This document shows positions 16,693 to 25,387 of a stretch of DNA of 64,000 nt, one piece after another. The number at the start of each line of letters is the position of its first letter. Within the stretch, counting starts at the first letter, position 1. Source of the stretch: Virgibacillus necropolis (GTDB taxonomy: Bacteria; Bacillota; Bacilli; Bacillales; Amphibacillaceae); the NCBI RefSeq assembly GCF_002224365.1, contig NZ_CP022437.1, forward strand, positions 1,612,001 to 1,676,000. The letters are read 5' to 3'. The notes under the pieces are model-generated. The model searched no databases. It worked only from the letters and a program-made list of their open reading frames with translations, and was not told the DNA's origin. A program made the position numbers and the translations under genes.

Positions 16693-17049
16693 ATGGTTGT
16701 TACACTTACAGAAACTGCGGTGGATCAAATTAGGGAAATGATGCAAGAAGAATCAGAAGATGTCCGTTTACGCTTTGGTATAAAAGGTGGCGGCTGTAGC
16801 GGCTTATCCTATTCTTTAGGCTTTGATTATGAGATTAATGAAGAATTAGATATGATAGATGAGATAAATGGAGTTCCTGTAGTTATTTTCAAGCAGGATA
16901 TCCCGATTATAGAAGGAACAAAAATTGATTTTAAACAAAACATGATGGGCGGAGGATTCTCAATCGATAATCCGAACGCAATTGTTTCGTGTGGCTGTGG
17001 ATCATCCTTTAAGGCAAAAGATCGCGAAGGCGCACCGGAAAAATGTTAA
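16693..17049 (+). CDS. yutM: HesB/IscA-family iron-sulfur protein YutM
   Basis: This 118-residue A-type Fe-S carrier has the three family cysteines: one in GGGCSGLSYSLGF and two in SCGCGSSF. It starts behind AGGAGGGG at 16679-16686. Such proteins hold and deliver Fe-S clusters. Together with yutI nearby it forms a small Fe-S supply locus. A strong terminator follows. Confidence 0.92.
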   Translation: MVVTLTETAVDQIREMMQEESEDVRLRFGIKGGGCSGLSYSLGFDYEINEELDMIDEINGVPVVIFKQDIPIIEGTKIDFKQNMMGGGFSIDNPNAIVSCGCGSSFKAKDREGAPEKC

Positions 17050-17063
17050 TTTAGTAGAGAAGA

Positions 17064-17101
17064 AAGCTAGAATGCCATTAATGGCGTTCTGGCTTTTTTT
17101 G
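17064..17101 (+). terminator. Terminator after yutM
   Basis: AAAGCTAGAATGCC pairs with GGCGTTCTGGCTTT around ATTAAT, followed by a run of seven T. Confidence 0.85.
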
Positions 17102-17169
17102 TTGAGGGTCCAGAGGCGATGTCGCCCTGGATCCTCGGAAAAGGTTGCTCACTGTCTAACAAGCGTGGT

Positions 17170-17300
17170 TTACTGTCTGACCTATGGTAAATACAGTCTG
17201 TGAGCAACGAAATACAATCCGCCAGAGGTAAAATACAGTCAGTCACAAACAAAATACAGTCCGTAAACAAAGAAATACGATCCAAGATAAATATATACTG
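17170..17300. repeat. Degenerate 20-21 nt tandem array, downstream of the NERD gene
   Basis: About six units of the form (G/A)AAATAC(A/G)(A/G)TCCG(T/C) with 20-21 nt spacing cover this stretch, for example AAATACAGTCTGTGAGCAAC, GAAATACAATCCGCCAGAGG and AAATACAGTCCGTAAACAAA. It is the same unit as in the larger array at 18400-18930, in the same orientation. The units are contiguous with no separate spacers. Confidence 0.75.
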
Positions 17301-17307
17301 TCCTAGC

Positions 17308-18294
17308 CTATAAATGGTGCTGGATTTGATCAAGTGATAACTGGTATTGTCGATTTTTATACGTACCTGTTGATTGGAAATTCATGCCTTGAAATAATTT
17401 TGTTGTAATCGACGGAGATTCAAGGTTGGAGAAATATCTAAATTGCTTATTCGTTATGGTTGGTGAAATTAGTAGCAGATAATCGATGAGTAGCTGAATG
17501 TGGCTATCAGTAAATGTAGACTTACATATCGGGCATAACCAGTTTCGGTTTTTACGAATTATGGTTAACTTGTTACACTTGCTACACGTTATTCCAGTTA
17601 GTAATTCAGATTTTTCCAGCCCATACTTTTCTATAACATCGGGGTCTTGTGAAACATGCTGTTGTATGAATTGGTTATTTAGTTGATCAATTTTATGTTT
17701 ATTTAAAATTATGTTGGGATAACTAGGGCGGACGGCGTTTAATTTATTCGGGAGGTTTGCAGCAGTTAATACCTTTTCAAAAACATGCTTGTGGATTGGA
17801 TCAGTTTTCAAAATCACGGAAGAATTACTAAACACGACGTAATTAAGAATTGGAATGTTTGGGAAGCGGTTTTTTCTAAGCCATTCAGTTAGCTGAACAA
17901 CATGTCGATTACTTTGTACGATTGGGCAAGGGAAGGACGTTTCTTTCCCATCCAAGGTTCGAATCATTTGCTGGAATGGAATATCAAAGTATATTGTGCC
18001 TACCATATTTTTAATCTCAAGAAGAATAATACAGGTAGAAGTTAACAAAAGGGAGTCAATTTGAAAAAATAGTTTATTTATCCACGGTAACCGCAATCCA
18101 TGAAAGAAAATATAATCATCATCTTTTAAAAAATTAAAGTGGTAATCTAGAGATTGTTCGCCCCAGTAACCAGCCTGATATCTGCGAAGACTCTCTTCTA
18201 TTTTTAATCTTTGCGGATGGTTTGTCGGAATGCGTCGCAACAATGCTTCCAGTTTTAAAACAATTAATGGAGTTTCTCGTTCTTTTCCTATCAA
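17308..18294 (-). CDS. NERD-domain protein with C-terminal zinc ribbon
   Basis: This 328-residue protein has a NERD (nuclease-related) domain at about residues 40-165. The marks are GYWGEQ, FFQIDSLLLTSTCIILLEIKN, where QID and EIKN fit a PD-(D/E)xK-type core, and QSNRHVVQLTEWL. A C-terminal CxxC...CxxC zinc ribbon (CSKCNKL and CPICKS, about residues 238-260) follows. NERD proteins are predicted DNA-processing nucleases, but no role is proven for this one. TTG 18294 has GAGGTG 6 nt upstream; a GTG at 18303 is the alternative. Tandem arrays of one repeat type lie on both sides of the gene. It replaces a conserved interval between yutM and yumC. Confidence 0.8.
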   Translation of the reverse strand: MIGKERETPLIVLKLEALLRRIPTNHPQRLKIEESLRRYQAGYWGEQSLDYHFNFLKDDDYIFFHGLRLPWINKLFFQIDSLLLTSTCIILLEIKNMVGTIYFDIPFQQMIRTLDGKETSFPCPIVQSNRHVVQLTEWLRKNRFPNIPILNYVVFSNSSVILKTDPIHKHVFEKVLTAANLPNKLNAVRPSYPNIILNKHKIDQLNNQFIQQHVSQDPDVIEKYGLEKSELLTGITCSKCNKLTIIRKNRNWLCPICKSTFTDSHIQLLIDYLLLISPTITNKQFRYFSNLESPSITTKLFQGMNFQSTGTYKNRQYQLSLDQIQHHL

Positions 18295-18399
18295 TATAGT
18301 CACCTCATTCGTTTGTTACTATATATAATTCAACAAATTAACAAGAAACCCTGCTTTTTTTAAATAAATTGTCAGATATACGGGAAACTTTTACTGAAT

Positions 18400-18930
18400 T
18401 AGATGAAATACAATCCGTGAGCATAGAAATACGTCCGTCAGATGTGAAATACAGTCCGTCACACACAAAATACGGTCCATACGGCAAAATATAGTCCGTG
18501 AGCAAAGAAATACGATCCGTCAGAGGTAAAATACAGTCCGTCGCACACAAAATACGGTCCAACCCACAGAATACAGTCCGTGAGTAGAGAAATACGATCC
18601 GTCAAAGGTAAAATACAGTCCGTCGCACACAAAATACGGTCCAACCCGCAGAATACAGTCCGTGAGCATAGAAATACGATCCGTCATAAGTGAAATACAG
18701 TCCATCACACACAAAATACGATCCATCCGGCAAAATATAGTCCGTGAGCATAGAAATACGATCCGTCATAAGTGAAATACAGTCCATCACACACAAAATA
18801 CGATCCATCCGGCAAAATATAGTCCGTGAGCGTAGAAATACGATCCGTCAAAGGTGAAATACAGTCCGTCACACACAAAATACGGTCCATCCGTCAAAAT
18901 ACAGTCTGTGAGCATAGAAATACGATCCCA
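18400..18930. repeat. Large 20-21 nt tandem array with an 82-bp higher-order period
   Basis: About 25 contiguous units of 19-21 nt share AAATAC(A/G)(A/G)TCCGT. Four consecutive units (for example GAAATACGATCCGTCATAAGT then GAAATACAGTCCATCACACA) form an 82-bp group that repeats nearly unchanged about six times. The invariant part is about 13 nt and the last 7 nt vary among a few types. There are no unique spacers, so it is not a CRISPR array. Short open frames on the minus strand that repeat RILCxTDCI are a by-product. Confidence 0.9.
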
Positions 18931-18955
18931 ATCCAGAGCAGCCCTCAAGACCGCT

Positions 18956-18990
18956 AAAAAAGCCCGTGCAACAAAAAATTGCACGGGCTT
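18956..18990 (-). terminator. Terminator of yumC
   Basis: On the minus strand AAGCCCGTGCAAT pairs with TTGCACGGGCTT, followed by TTTTTT. It separates yumC from the repeat array. Confidence 0.88.
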
Positions 18991-19001
18991 AATCTTTATT
19001 A

Positions 19002-19985
19002 TTAAAACATACTAGTTGAATGTTTTGGTTGCAATCGTGCTTTTGGATCGATGTAGGATTTGGCATTGTTAATGGCGGTTGGGCCTTCGCCGAATCCAGT
19101 GGCAATTAAGTTAACTTTTCCAGGGTACGTACAAATGTCACCAGCGGCATAAATGCCTGGGATGTTTGTTTCCATTTTAGAATTAACTACTATGCTGTTC
19201 TTATCAATTTCTAAGTCCCATTCTTTAATTGGACCTAGCGATGAAACAAAGCCATAGTTACATAATAAGGAATCGACATCTAAGACAATTTCTTTATCAC
19301 CCTTAACTTCCTGTAGAATCAGTTGTTCAATCCGATCTTTTCCAACGATATCAGTTGGAGAAAATGGTGTAATTACATTAACATTTGAAGACATTAACTT
19401 TTCTACACTATGTTCGTGTGCTCTGAACTTGTCCCGCCGGTGAACGAGTGTTACGCTTTTGGCAATTGGTTCTAGCATAAGCGCCCAGTCCACTGCAGAA
19501 TCTCCTCCACCTAATAGGACAACATTTTGATCCTTATAATGGTTCATTTCCTTAACATGATAATGAAGGTTTATTCCTTCAAATTGATCGCATTCACCAA
19601 CATTGAGACGACGAGGCTGAAATGCGCCATTCCCAGCTGTAATAATAATGGTCTTTGAGTAATGAACCTCTTTATCTGAAGTTAACTTAAATGTGTTATC
19701 TTCCATCCGTTCAACTTTTTCAATTGCTTGTTCTAATACAATAGTAGGATCAAACATGTTTGCTTGTTCCTCGAGATTATCAACGAGCTCTTGAGCACGT
19801 ACTTTCGGAAAGCCAGCAATATCATATATATATTTTTCTGGATAGAGGGCAGTTAGTTGTCCACCAGTATGTGGTAAACTTTCTATTATTTTGACACTTG
19901 CTTGTCTCATACCACCATAAAATGCGGTGAATAATCCAACTGGTCCTGCTCCAATTATTGTTACATCGTAAAGTTTATCTGTCAT
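19002..19985 (-). CDS. yumC: Ferredoxin/flavodoxin-NADP+ reductase YumC
   Basis: This 327-residue FAD protein is the thioredoxin-reductase-like ferredoxin-NADP+ reductase of Firmicutes. The FAD site is [16 protein letters not shown] near residue 10; the NADPH site is [13 protein letters not shown] near 160; the second FAD motif is [14 protein letters not shown] near 280. It lacks the CxxC of thioredoxin reductase, which is typical of YumC. It supplies or takes electrons from ferredoxin or flavodoxin in the cytoplasm. ATG 19985 has GGGGGAA 7 nt upstream. It is divergent from ndh. Confidence 0.92.
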   Translation of the reverse strand: MTDKLYDVTIIGAGPVGLFTAFYGGMRQASVKIIESLPHTGGQLTALYPEKYIYDIAGFPKVRAQELVDNLEEQANMFDPTIVLEQAIEKVERMEDNTFKLTSDKEVHYSKTIIITAGNGAFQPRRLNVGECDQFEGINLHYHVKEMNHYKDQNVVLLGGGDSAVDWALMLEPIAKSVTLVHRRDKFRAHEHSVEKLMSSNVNVITPFSPTDIVGKDRIEQLILQEVKGDKEIVLDVDSLLCNYGFVSSLGPIKEWDLEIDKNSIVVNSKMETNIPGIYAAGDICTYPGKVNLIATGFGEGPTAINNAKSYIDPKARLQPKHSTSMF

Positions 19986-20233
19986 GGTAAATTCCCCCAT
20001 TTTTAACTAAATCATTTTTTTCATTATGCCTATAATATCACAAACAGGTACAGATTGTGTATTTACGATGCAAGCAAAAATATAAACGATAAAAATACGA
20101 AAAGATTAAATTTTATAACATAAAAATAAGGGTTGAAAGTAAGGATTAAAACAGCTAAGATTGTTTTTAGATATTATATTACGGTTGTGTTACAAATACA
20201 TAAATCATTCGGGTCTTTTTTTATGCACTAATA

Positions 20234-20250
20234 CGTGAAATATGTCACAT
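20234..20250. promoter_or_regulatory. Possible Rex-type operator upstream of ndh
   Basis: CGTGAAATATGTCACAT is close to the Rex operator pattern TTGTGAANNNNTTCACAA, with GTGA and TCAC arms correctly spaced. It lies about 50 bp before the NADH dehydrogenase gene. Rex senses NADH/NAD+ and controls ndh in B. subtilis. The match is partial, so this is an inference. Confidence 0.4.
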
Positions 20251-20301
20251 ACGTAAGTTACAAAAATGGAAGAAACTATATAGATGGAAGTGATTAGAGA
20301 A

Positions 20302-21522
20302 ATGAAGAAGCCAAGTATTGTTGTTTTAGGTGCAGGATATGGTGGAATGATTGCGACTGTAAACTTACAGAAATCTCTAGGGATAAATGAAGCAAATATT
20401 ACACTGGTAAACAAGCATGACTACCATTACCAAGCTACATGGTTACATGAAAATGCTGCGGGAACATTGCACCATGATCGTACCCGTATTGAGATAAAAG
20501 AAGTAATTAACATGAATAAGGTTAACTTTGTCAAAGATACAGTAGTTTCTATTAAACCAGATGAGAAAAAAGTTAAGCTGAAGAATGGTGAAATTTACTA
20601 TGATTATTTAGTAATTGCTTTAGGTTTTGAAGCTGCAACATTTGGAATTCCAGGGCTTGATGAACATGCTTTCACGATAGGTAGTATAAATAGTGCACGG
20701 CTAATAAGAGAACATATTGAATACAACTTTGCGATGTATAATAATGAAAAGGATCCAAACGACGCTCGTTTAACTATCGTCGTTGGAGGTGGAGGTTTTA
20801 CAGGAATTGAGTTTCTGGGAGAGCTTGCCAATCGTATTCCTGAGTTATGTAAAGAGTTTGATATTGATAAAAATAAAGTTCGCATCATTAATGTGGAAGG
20901 CGCACATACTGTTTTGCCAGGGTTTGATCCCGATCTTGTGGAATATGCGATGAATTCGCTTGAGGCAAGGGGAATTGAATTTAAGACTGGTGCATTACTA
21001 AAAGAATGCAAGCCAGATGGTATTGTCATTGAAAAAGATGGCAAGCTTGAAGAAATTCCAACAAAGACGACTGTTTGGGCAGCTGGAGTTCGTGCTAACT
21101 CTATCATTGAGGCATCAGGTTTTGAAACCAATCGTGGAAAAATTGAAGTACGTAACGATATGCGTGCCCCAGATTACGATGATGTCTTCGTAGTAGGTGA
21201 TTGCGCACTTATCATGAACGAAGAAAGTGGGCGCCCATTCCCACCAACCGCACAAATTGCCATTCAAATGGCAGAAGCTGTTTCGCATAATGTGAAGGCA
21301 ATGGCCACTGGAAGCGGAGAAGTAGAGAGCTTTGAACCAAAAATATTGGGTACAGTAGCTTCGCTTGGTCATGATGATGCAATTGGTGTAGTCTTGAATG
21401 ATCGTAAATTATTCGGTTTTAAAGCTACTGTAATGAAAAAGGTTATTGATAATCGTTATTTACTTAAGTTAGGCGGACCTGGACTATTATTTAAAAAAGG
21501 AAAATTCAATATTTTTTATTAA
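20302..21522 (+). CDS. yumB: Type II NADH dehydrogenase (NDH-2)
   Basis: This 406-residue FAD protein is an NDH-2 family NADH:quinone oxidoreductase, most like B. subtilis YumB. It has the N-terminal FAD motif VVLGAGYGGMIA, the NADH motif IVVGGGGFTGIEFLGELA and DDVFVVGDCALI. It would pass electrons from NADH to menaquinone, made by the men genes later in the window, without pumping protons. A C-terminal amphipathic segment (LKLGGPGLLFKKGKFNIFY) fits peripheral membrane attachment. ATG 20302 is the conserved start; an ATG 18 bp upstream is possible. Confidence 0.9.
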   Translation: MKKPSIVVLGAGYGGMIATVNLQKSLGINEANITLVNKHDYHYQATWLHENAAGTLHHDRTRIEIKEVINMNKVNFVKDTVVSIKPDEKKVKLKNGEIYYDYLVIALGFEAATFGIPGLDEHAFTIGSINSARLIREHIEYNFAMYNNEKDPNDARLTIVVGGGGFTGIEFLGELANRIPELCKEFDIDKNKVRIINVEGAHTVLPGFDPDLVEYAMNSLEARGIEFKTGALLKECKPDGIVIEKDGKLEEIPTKTTVWAAGVRANSIIEASGFETNRGKIEVRNDMRAPDYDDVFVVGDCALIMNEESGRPFPPTAQIAIQMAEAVSHNVKAMATGSGEVESFEPKILGTVASLGHDDAIGVVLNDRKLFGFKATVMKKVIDNRYLLKLGGPGLLFKKGKFNIFY

Positions 21523-21532
21523 AATAATACTG

Positions 21533-21564
21533 AGCAAAGGCAAAGTTGCTGCCTTTGCTTTTTT
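21533..21564 (+). terminator. Terminator after ndh
   Basis: AGCAAAGGCA pairs with TGCCTTTGCT around AAGTTGC, followed by six T. Confidence 0.88.
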
Positions 21565-21620
21565 AACGTTTTACTATAAAATGTTAAATAGATAAAGATT
21601 GTGCAGGGGAGGATACATCA

Positions 21621-21932
21621 GTGGTTCAACTTATTATGTCTATCTTATTATTTTTAGTAATATTTTTTGGACTAGCATTTATACTAAATATGCTACTGCG
21701 TCGAACTTGGTTAATGGCATGTTTATACCCATTTATCGTATTAATAATAGTCGATGATTTATCAACAGTGGCCTATTTTACAGATTTGACTGGCTCGTTT
21801 TCTATAGCATTTACTAAACTTATGGAAATTACTCCAGTTGATATAATTATTTTAAGTTCTGGATTTATTGGCACAATCGTTTCAGGAATTGTTATTAAGC
21901 TTTTAAGGAAAAGCGGGTATCAAATGTTTTAG
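21621..21932 (+). CDS. yuiB: Membrane protein YuiB
   Basis: This 103-residue integral membrane protein has three hydrophobic segments (about residues 3-25, 29-50 and 74-94) and the loop VDDLSTVAYF. It is recognised as YuiB, of unknown function, by sequence character and its position between the ndh/yumC pair and yuiC as in B. subtilis. GTG 21621 follows GGGGAGG. Its stop codon touches the start of a MITE copy. Confidence 0.8.
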   Translation: MVQLIMSILLFLVIFFGLAFILNMLLRRTWLMACLYPFIVLIIVDDLSTVAYFTDLTGSFSIAFTKLMEITPVDIIILSSGFIGTIVSGIVIKLLRKSGYQMF

Positions 21933-22085
21933 AGGATGTTCAAAAAGTCATCAAATGATAAACGGCGAATTTCTTCGTTGCGAATTTTTTCCGGTCCTTA
22001 CGTATTAAAAGCATACGTTCTGGTCCTCAAAATCTTCGCACCTTGAACTTCTCGTTTCTAATTTGCCGACTTTTTGAACACGCAC
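21931..22085 (+). repeat. MITE-like element, copy 4
   Basis: This is a 155-bp copy in the same orientation as copy 1 and very similar to it. It starts at the stop codon of yuiB and ends 66 bp before yuiC, so it separates two genes that are often close neighbours. Confidence 0.82.
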
Positions 22086-22151
22086 TTTTAATAGAAAAGT
22101 GAATAAAATTCAAATAGATTGGAAATGATGACATCCAGTGAGGTGTTATCA

Positions 22152-22841
22152 ATGAAAACAAGAAAATTTTTACGGAAAAGTGCAATGGTTCTATTATTCT
22201 TTGGCGCAATTTATGCTACATTTTCATCCATTTCAAATGTTAATTTAGAGGACGTCCAGGTATGGGCAAAACAAAAGTCTCAGGAAGTCGCTTCTGTTGA
22301 TAGCAATTCTTTTAAACAGAGAGACATAGCTTTAGAAAAGAAAACGTTGAATCTTGAGAAGGAAAAACAAAGTTATATTTCCAGTGAAGAAATTGACGGA
22401 CCAGAAACAATTGAAGAAACAATGAATTTTGAACAATATCCTAGTACAACGTTACTTGCAACTGGATATACTGCGGGTATCGAATCAACAGGGAAAACAC
22501 CTGATCATCCAAGGTACGGTATTACTTTTTCTGGTGTGCAGGTTAAAAGAGATTTATATTCTACTATTGCAGCAGATTTAGATGTGTATCCGATTGGAAC
22601 TATAATGTGGATCCCTGATTATGGTTTTGGGGTAGTCGCGGATAAAGGTAGTGCCATCAATGGCCATAAAATTGATCTTTATTATCACACTGTTGCGGAT
22701 GTATACGAGCATTGGGGTAAAAAAGAAGTAGAGGTTTATATTGTTGAAATGGGTGACGGATCTTTAACCGAGGAAGAATTAAAAGAACTAAATAATAACG
22801 AAGCACTGCAAGTTTTCCGAGATCAAATTATCAAGAGTTAA
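22152..22841 (+). CDS. yuiC: YuiC, 3D-domain cell-wall protein
   Basis: This 229-residue protein has an N-terminal membrane anchor (about residues 10-27), a coiled Lys/Glu-rich linker and a C-terminal 3D domain. The domain is named for three aspartates, seen here around YPIGTIMWIPDYG, VVADKGSAINGHKIDLYY and the following segment. The family (Sps/YuiC) resembles MltA and Rpf-type muralytic enzymes and acts on peptidoglycan outside the membrane, linked in Firmicutes to stationary-phase survival. ATG 22152 has GAGGTG 6 nt upstream. Confidence 0.88.
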   Translation: MKTRKFLRKSAMVLLFFGAIYATFSSISNVNLEDVQVWAKQKSQEVASVDSNSFKQRDIALEKKTLNLEKEKQSYISSEEIDGPETIEETMNFEQYPSTTLLATGYTAGIESTGKTPDHPRYGITFSGVQVKRDLYSTIAADLDVYPIGTIMWIPDYGFGVVADKGSAINGHKIDLYYHTVADVYEHWGKKEVEVYIVEMGDGSLTEEELKELNNNEALQVFRDQIIKS

Positions 22842-22891
22842 AAGAAAAGCGAAGGCGACTAGTCAGAAGCAGACGCAGAACTAGACAATAG

Positions 22892-22931
22892 AAAAGCGGA
22901 GGCGCCAATATAAAGGCGCTTCCGCTTTTTC
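22892..22931. terminator. Hairpin terminator between yuiC and yuiD
   Basis: AAAAGCGGAGGCGCC pairs with GGCGCTTCCGCTTTTT. The preceding bases (GCGAAGGCGACTAGTCAG from 22854) resemble a piece of the dispersed GC-rich repeat family seen at 25743 and 34465. Confidence 0.8.
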
Positions 22932-23405
22932 TTAGTATAAGAGATGTAATAAAAATGCGATGCCAATTCCTGAAGCGCCACCAAAAAACACTTCGATCGG
23001 CTGATGGCCAAGTAATTCTTTTAATTCTTTTCGCTTTTCAAATTCTTCTTTTTTGTTCCAGTCCTTTGCGCCTTCAACAAAATGATTGAAATCTTTCATT
23101 AATTGATTTAAAAGCACCGCTTGTTCGCCAGCTTGTCTCCGTACCCCTGATGCATCAAACATAATGATGATGCTAAAGACGCATGCTACAGCAAAAGTTG
23201 TTGATGAGACACCATCAACAATACCTACTCCAGTTGAAAGTGCAGTCACAGCGGCAGAATGACTGCTCGGCATTCCACCAGTACTAAAAGCAAGACCTGG
23301 CTTAAATTCTCTCGTAATAATAAATCGTATTGGAATTTTAATAACTTGGGCAAAAACTATCGCTGTTAATGCAGCCCATAAAGGAAAATTTAAAAACAAG
23401 TCCAT
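22932..23405 (-). CDS. yuiD: YuiD, divergent PAP2-family membrane protein
   Basis: This 157-residue membrane protein belongs to the divergent PAP2 (DUF212) family, with possible phosphatase ancestry. Blocks are IPIRFIITREFKPGLAFSTGGMPSSHSA, which holds the SSHSA motif, and DASGVRRQAGEQA, the R...H-type core. Three to four hydrophobic segments are visible. Activity is not established. It converges on yuiC and shares the hairpin between them. Confidence 0.87.
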   Translation of the reverse strand: MDLFLNFPLWAALTAIVFAQVIKIPIRFIITREFKPGLAFSTGGMPSSHSAAVTALSTGVGIVDGVSSTTFAVACVFSIIIMFDASGVRRQAGEQAVLLNQLMKDFNHFVEGAKDWNKKEEFEKRKELKELLGHQPIEVFFGGASGIGIAFLLHLLY

Positions 23406-23550
23406 GAATGGATGGCCATCCTTTCTGTACTTTTACATGATGCAATAGTGAATATTATTTATTGAGAAGCATATGTACTCCATGTTTATATAAGTTTTAT
23501 TTTATCATAGGAAATGATAAAATTCATGGATTAACTAGCAACTAATATAA

Positions 23551-23704
23551 GAGGATGTTCAAAAAATCACCAAATGATAAACGGCGAATTTCTTCGTTGC
23601 GAAGTTTTTCCGGTCTTCACGTATTAAAAGCATACGTTCCGGTCCTCAAATTCTTCGCGCCTTGAACTTCTTGTTTCTAATTTGCCGATTTTTTGAACAC
23701 GCAC
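23551..23704 (+). repeat. MITE-like element, copy 5
   Basis: This is a 154-bp standard-length copy, nearly identical to copies 1 and 4. It lies between yuiD and the terminator of bioY in the 350-bp gap at 23406-23758. The rest of that gap has no feature I can name. Confidence 0.82.
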
Positions 23705-23711
23705 TATAATT

Positions 23712-23746
23712 AAAAAAAGGATCACCCACAGATGTGGAATGATCCA
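23712..23746 (-). terminator. Terminator of bioY
   Basis: On the minus strand GGATCATTCCACA pairs with TGTGGGTGATCC, followed by TTTTTTT. Confidence 0.85.
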
Positions 23747-23758
23747 AAGAAGGTTAAC

Positions 23759-24352
23759 TTATGTTCTTACAGATGTCCATCTCATTGGGACACGTTTTGC
23801 TAATGTTACCATGAAAACTGATGCTAAACATGCAAGTGCCGTATCTTTTACAATAAAAGGAATCATACTAACCCAGGCAATTGTATAAGAGATATCTAGT
23901 GCTAACCATGTATTCATTGCAAGATACATGTACGATACACCAATTGTATAATTTAATACCAGACCAACAATTGAGGCGATTGTGTATATAGGAACAGAAG
24001 GTTTTTTAGTAATCTCTGAAATCCAGCCAACGAAAAACGCTATGAAAACAAACGAAATAATAAAGCCACCTGTAGGACTAACAATAGCCATTGGTCCTGC
24101 ACTCATATTTGCAAATACAGGTACACCGGCCACGCCGACGAGAATATATGTAATCATTGAAATAGACCCAAGTTTTTTGCCGAGCATTAATCCTGCCAGA
24201 ATAGCAAAAAATGTTTGTAAAGATAATGGTACTGATGCCCCACCAATAGGAACTGCCAGCATTGGGAACCAAACTGCGATATTGGCACCAATAGCCATCA
24301 AACACACAAATACTGCACCAAATGTTAAATCTATTGTACGTAATTGTTTCAT
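23759..24352 (-). CDS. bioY: Biotin transporter BioY (ECF S component)
   Basis: This 197-residue membrane protein is BioY, the biotin-binding S component of an ECF transporter. Family blocks are VPLSLQTFFAILAGLMLGKKLG, GVAGVPVFANMSAGPMAIVSPTGGF and the C-terminal FIVKDTALACLASVFM. About six membrane segments are visible. The general ECF module (EcfAAT) is not in the window. ATG 24352 is favoured; a GTG at 24364 would overlap the ribosome site GGAGAGG. A BirA-like operator lies upstream. Confidence 0.92.
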   Translation of the reverse strand: MKQLRTIDLTFGAVFVCLMAIGANIAVWFPMLAVPIGGASVPLSLQTFFAILAGLMLGKKLGSISMITYILVGVAGVPVFANMSAGPMAIVSPTGGFIISFVFIAFFVGWISEITKKPSVPIYTIASIVGLVLNYTIGVSYMYLAMNTWLALDISYTIAWVSMIPFIVKDTALACLASVFMVTLAKRVPMRWTSVRT

Positions 24353-24396
24353 CGATTTTTCCACCTCTCCTCATTATAGTAACCAGGGAAGGGAAG

Positions 24397-24428
24397 ATTG
24401 TCAACTATATTTTTATTTAGTTTACAAT
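24397..24428. promoter_or_regulatory. Probable BirA operator upstream of bioY
   Basis: ATTGTCAACTA (24397-24407) and TAGTTTACAAT (24418-24428) form an inverted repeat with one mismatch, 10 bp apart. Firmicute BirA sites have the form TTGTTAAC-N14-16-GTTAACAA. It lies about 45 bp before bioY, which is a usual BirA target, so biotin-dependent repression is likely. Confidence 0.65.
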
Positions 24429-24460
24429 AAAAATCCGGTAGATTATAAAATCCACCGGCC
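24428..24460 (-). terminator. Terminator of deoD
   Basis: On the minus strand CCGGTGGATTTT pairs with the complementary ATCTACCGG, followed by ATTTTT. It abuts the bioY operator. Confidence 0.75.
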
Positions 24461-24470
24461 AGTTCAGTAT

Positions 24471-25178
24471 TTATTTAATGGCGGCTTCCAATGCAACAAT
24501 CATCATTTCATTAAATGTAGTTTGACGTTCTTCTGAGGAGGTTTCTTCACCTGTTAAAATATGATCAGAAACCGTCAGAACAGACAAAGCTTGACGACCA
24601 TATTTCGCAGCAAGTGTGTATAATGCAGATGATTCCATTTCGATTGCTAACACTTTATAGTTTGCTAGTAATTCGTTTAATTTCTTTGCATTATCACGAT
24701 AGAATGTATCACTTGTGAATACGTTTCCTACTCGTAGATTCATTCCTTTTTCTGTTCCAACATCGTAGGCTTTTTTCAATAAATCAAAGTCAGCAAGTGG
24801 CGCATAATCGATACCATCAAATACCATACGATTGATTTGAGAGTCTGTTGTTGCACCTTGTGCTAGAATCACATCCCGTACCTTTACATCCTTTTGAATC
24901 GCACCACATGTACCGACACGAATTAGCTTTTGAACATCATAGCTTTGAATTAATTCATTCACGTAGATAGAAATGGATGGAACGCCCATTCCTGTCCCCT
25001 GAACGGATATACGTTCACCTTTATATGTTCCAGTAAAACCATACATACCGCGAACCTCATTATACTGTGTTACATCCTCCAAGAATGTTTCTGCAATATA
25101 TTTTGCTCGTAAAGGGTCTCCCGGTAATAATATTTTGTCCGCTACATCATTTTTATTAGCACCTATATGTACACTCAT
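24471..25178 (-). CDS. deoD: Purine nucleoside phosphorylase DeoD
   Basis: This 235-residue enzyme is the hexameric DeoD-type phosphorylase. It cleaves purine (deoxy)ribonucleosides with phosphate to the base and (deoxy)ribose-1-phosphate. Marks are [26 protein letters not shown], the phosphate/ribose site [23 protein letters not shown], and [18 protein letters not shown] 25178 has a GGAGG site (complement of CCTCC at 25186-25190). It is monocistronic here. Confidence 0.95.
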   Translation of the reverse strand: MSVHIGANKNDVADKILLPGDPLRAKYIAETFLEDVTQYNEVRGMYGFTGTYKGERISVQGTGMGVPSISIYVNELIQSYDVQKLIRVGTCGAIQKDVKVRDVILAQGATTDSQINRMVFDGIDYAPLADFDLLKKAYDVGTEKGMNLRVGNVFTSDTFYRDNAKKLNELLANYKVLAIEMESSALYTLAAKYGRQALSVLTVSDHILTGEETSSEERQTTFNEMMIVALEAAIK

Positions 25179-25387
25179 TTGTGTTCCTCCTATATAAAAC
25201 TTTTATAATTTACAAAATAACGTTATCATAACGGTTTGTAAAAAACAAATTTACCTTAAATACGCCATCTTTACTGTTTTTGTTTTCAATCGACTCTAAA
25301 GTTGTATATAATATACGTAGTTTACTTTTTACATATAGAATGTAAATTTAAATAATCACCATGTTATTAGGGAAAGGATGAGATGAA

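Noticed and set aside
18400-18930. CRISPR array
   Set aside because: Units of 19-21 nt are contiguous and the variable part falls into a few recurring types, so there are no unique spacers; no cas genes are nearby.
18338-18984. Minus-strand short reading frames with RILCxTDCI repeats as a repeat protein
   Set aside because: They arise from the DNA repeat in an open frame, overlap each other in different frames, and lack ribosome sites.
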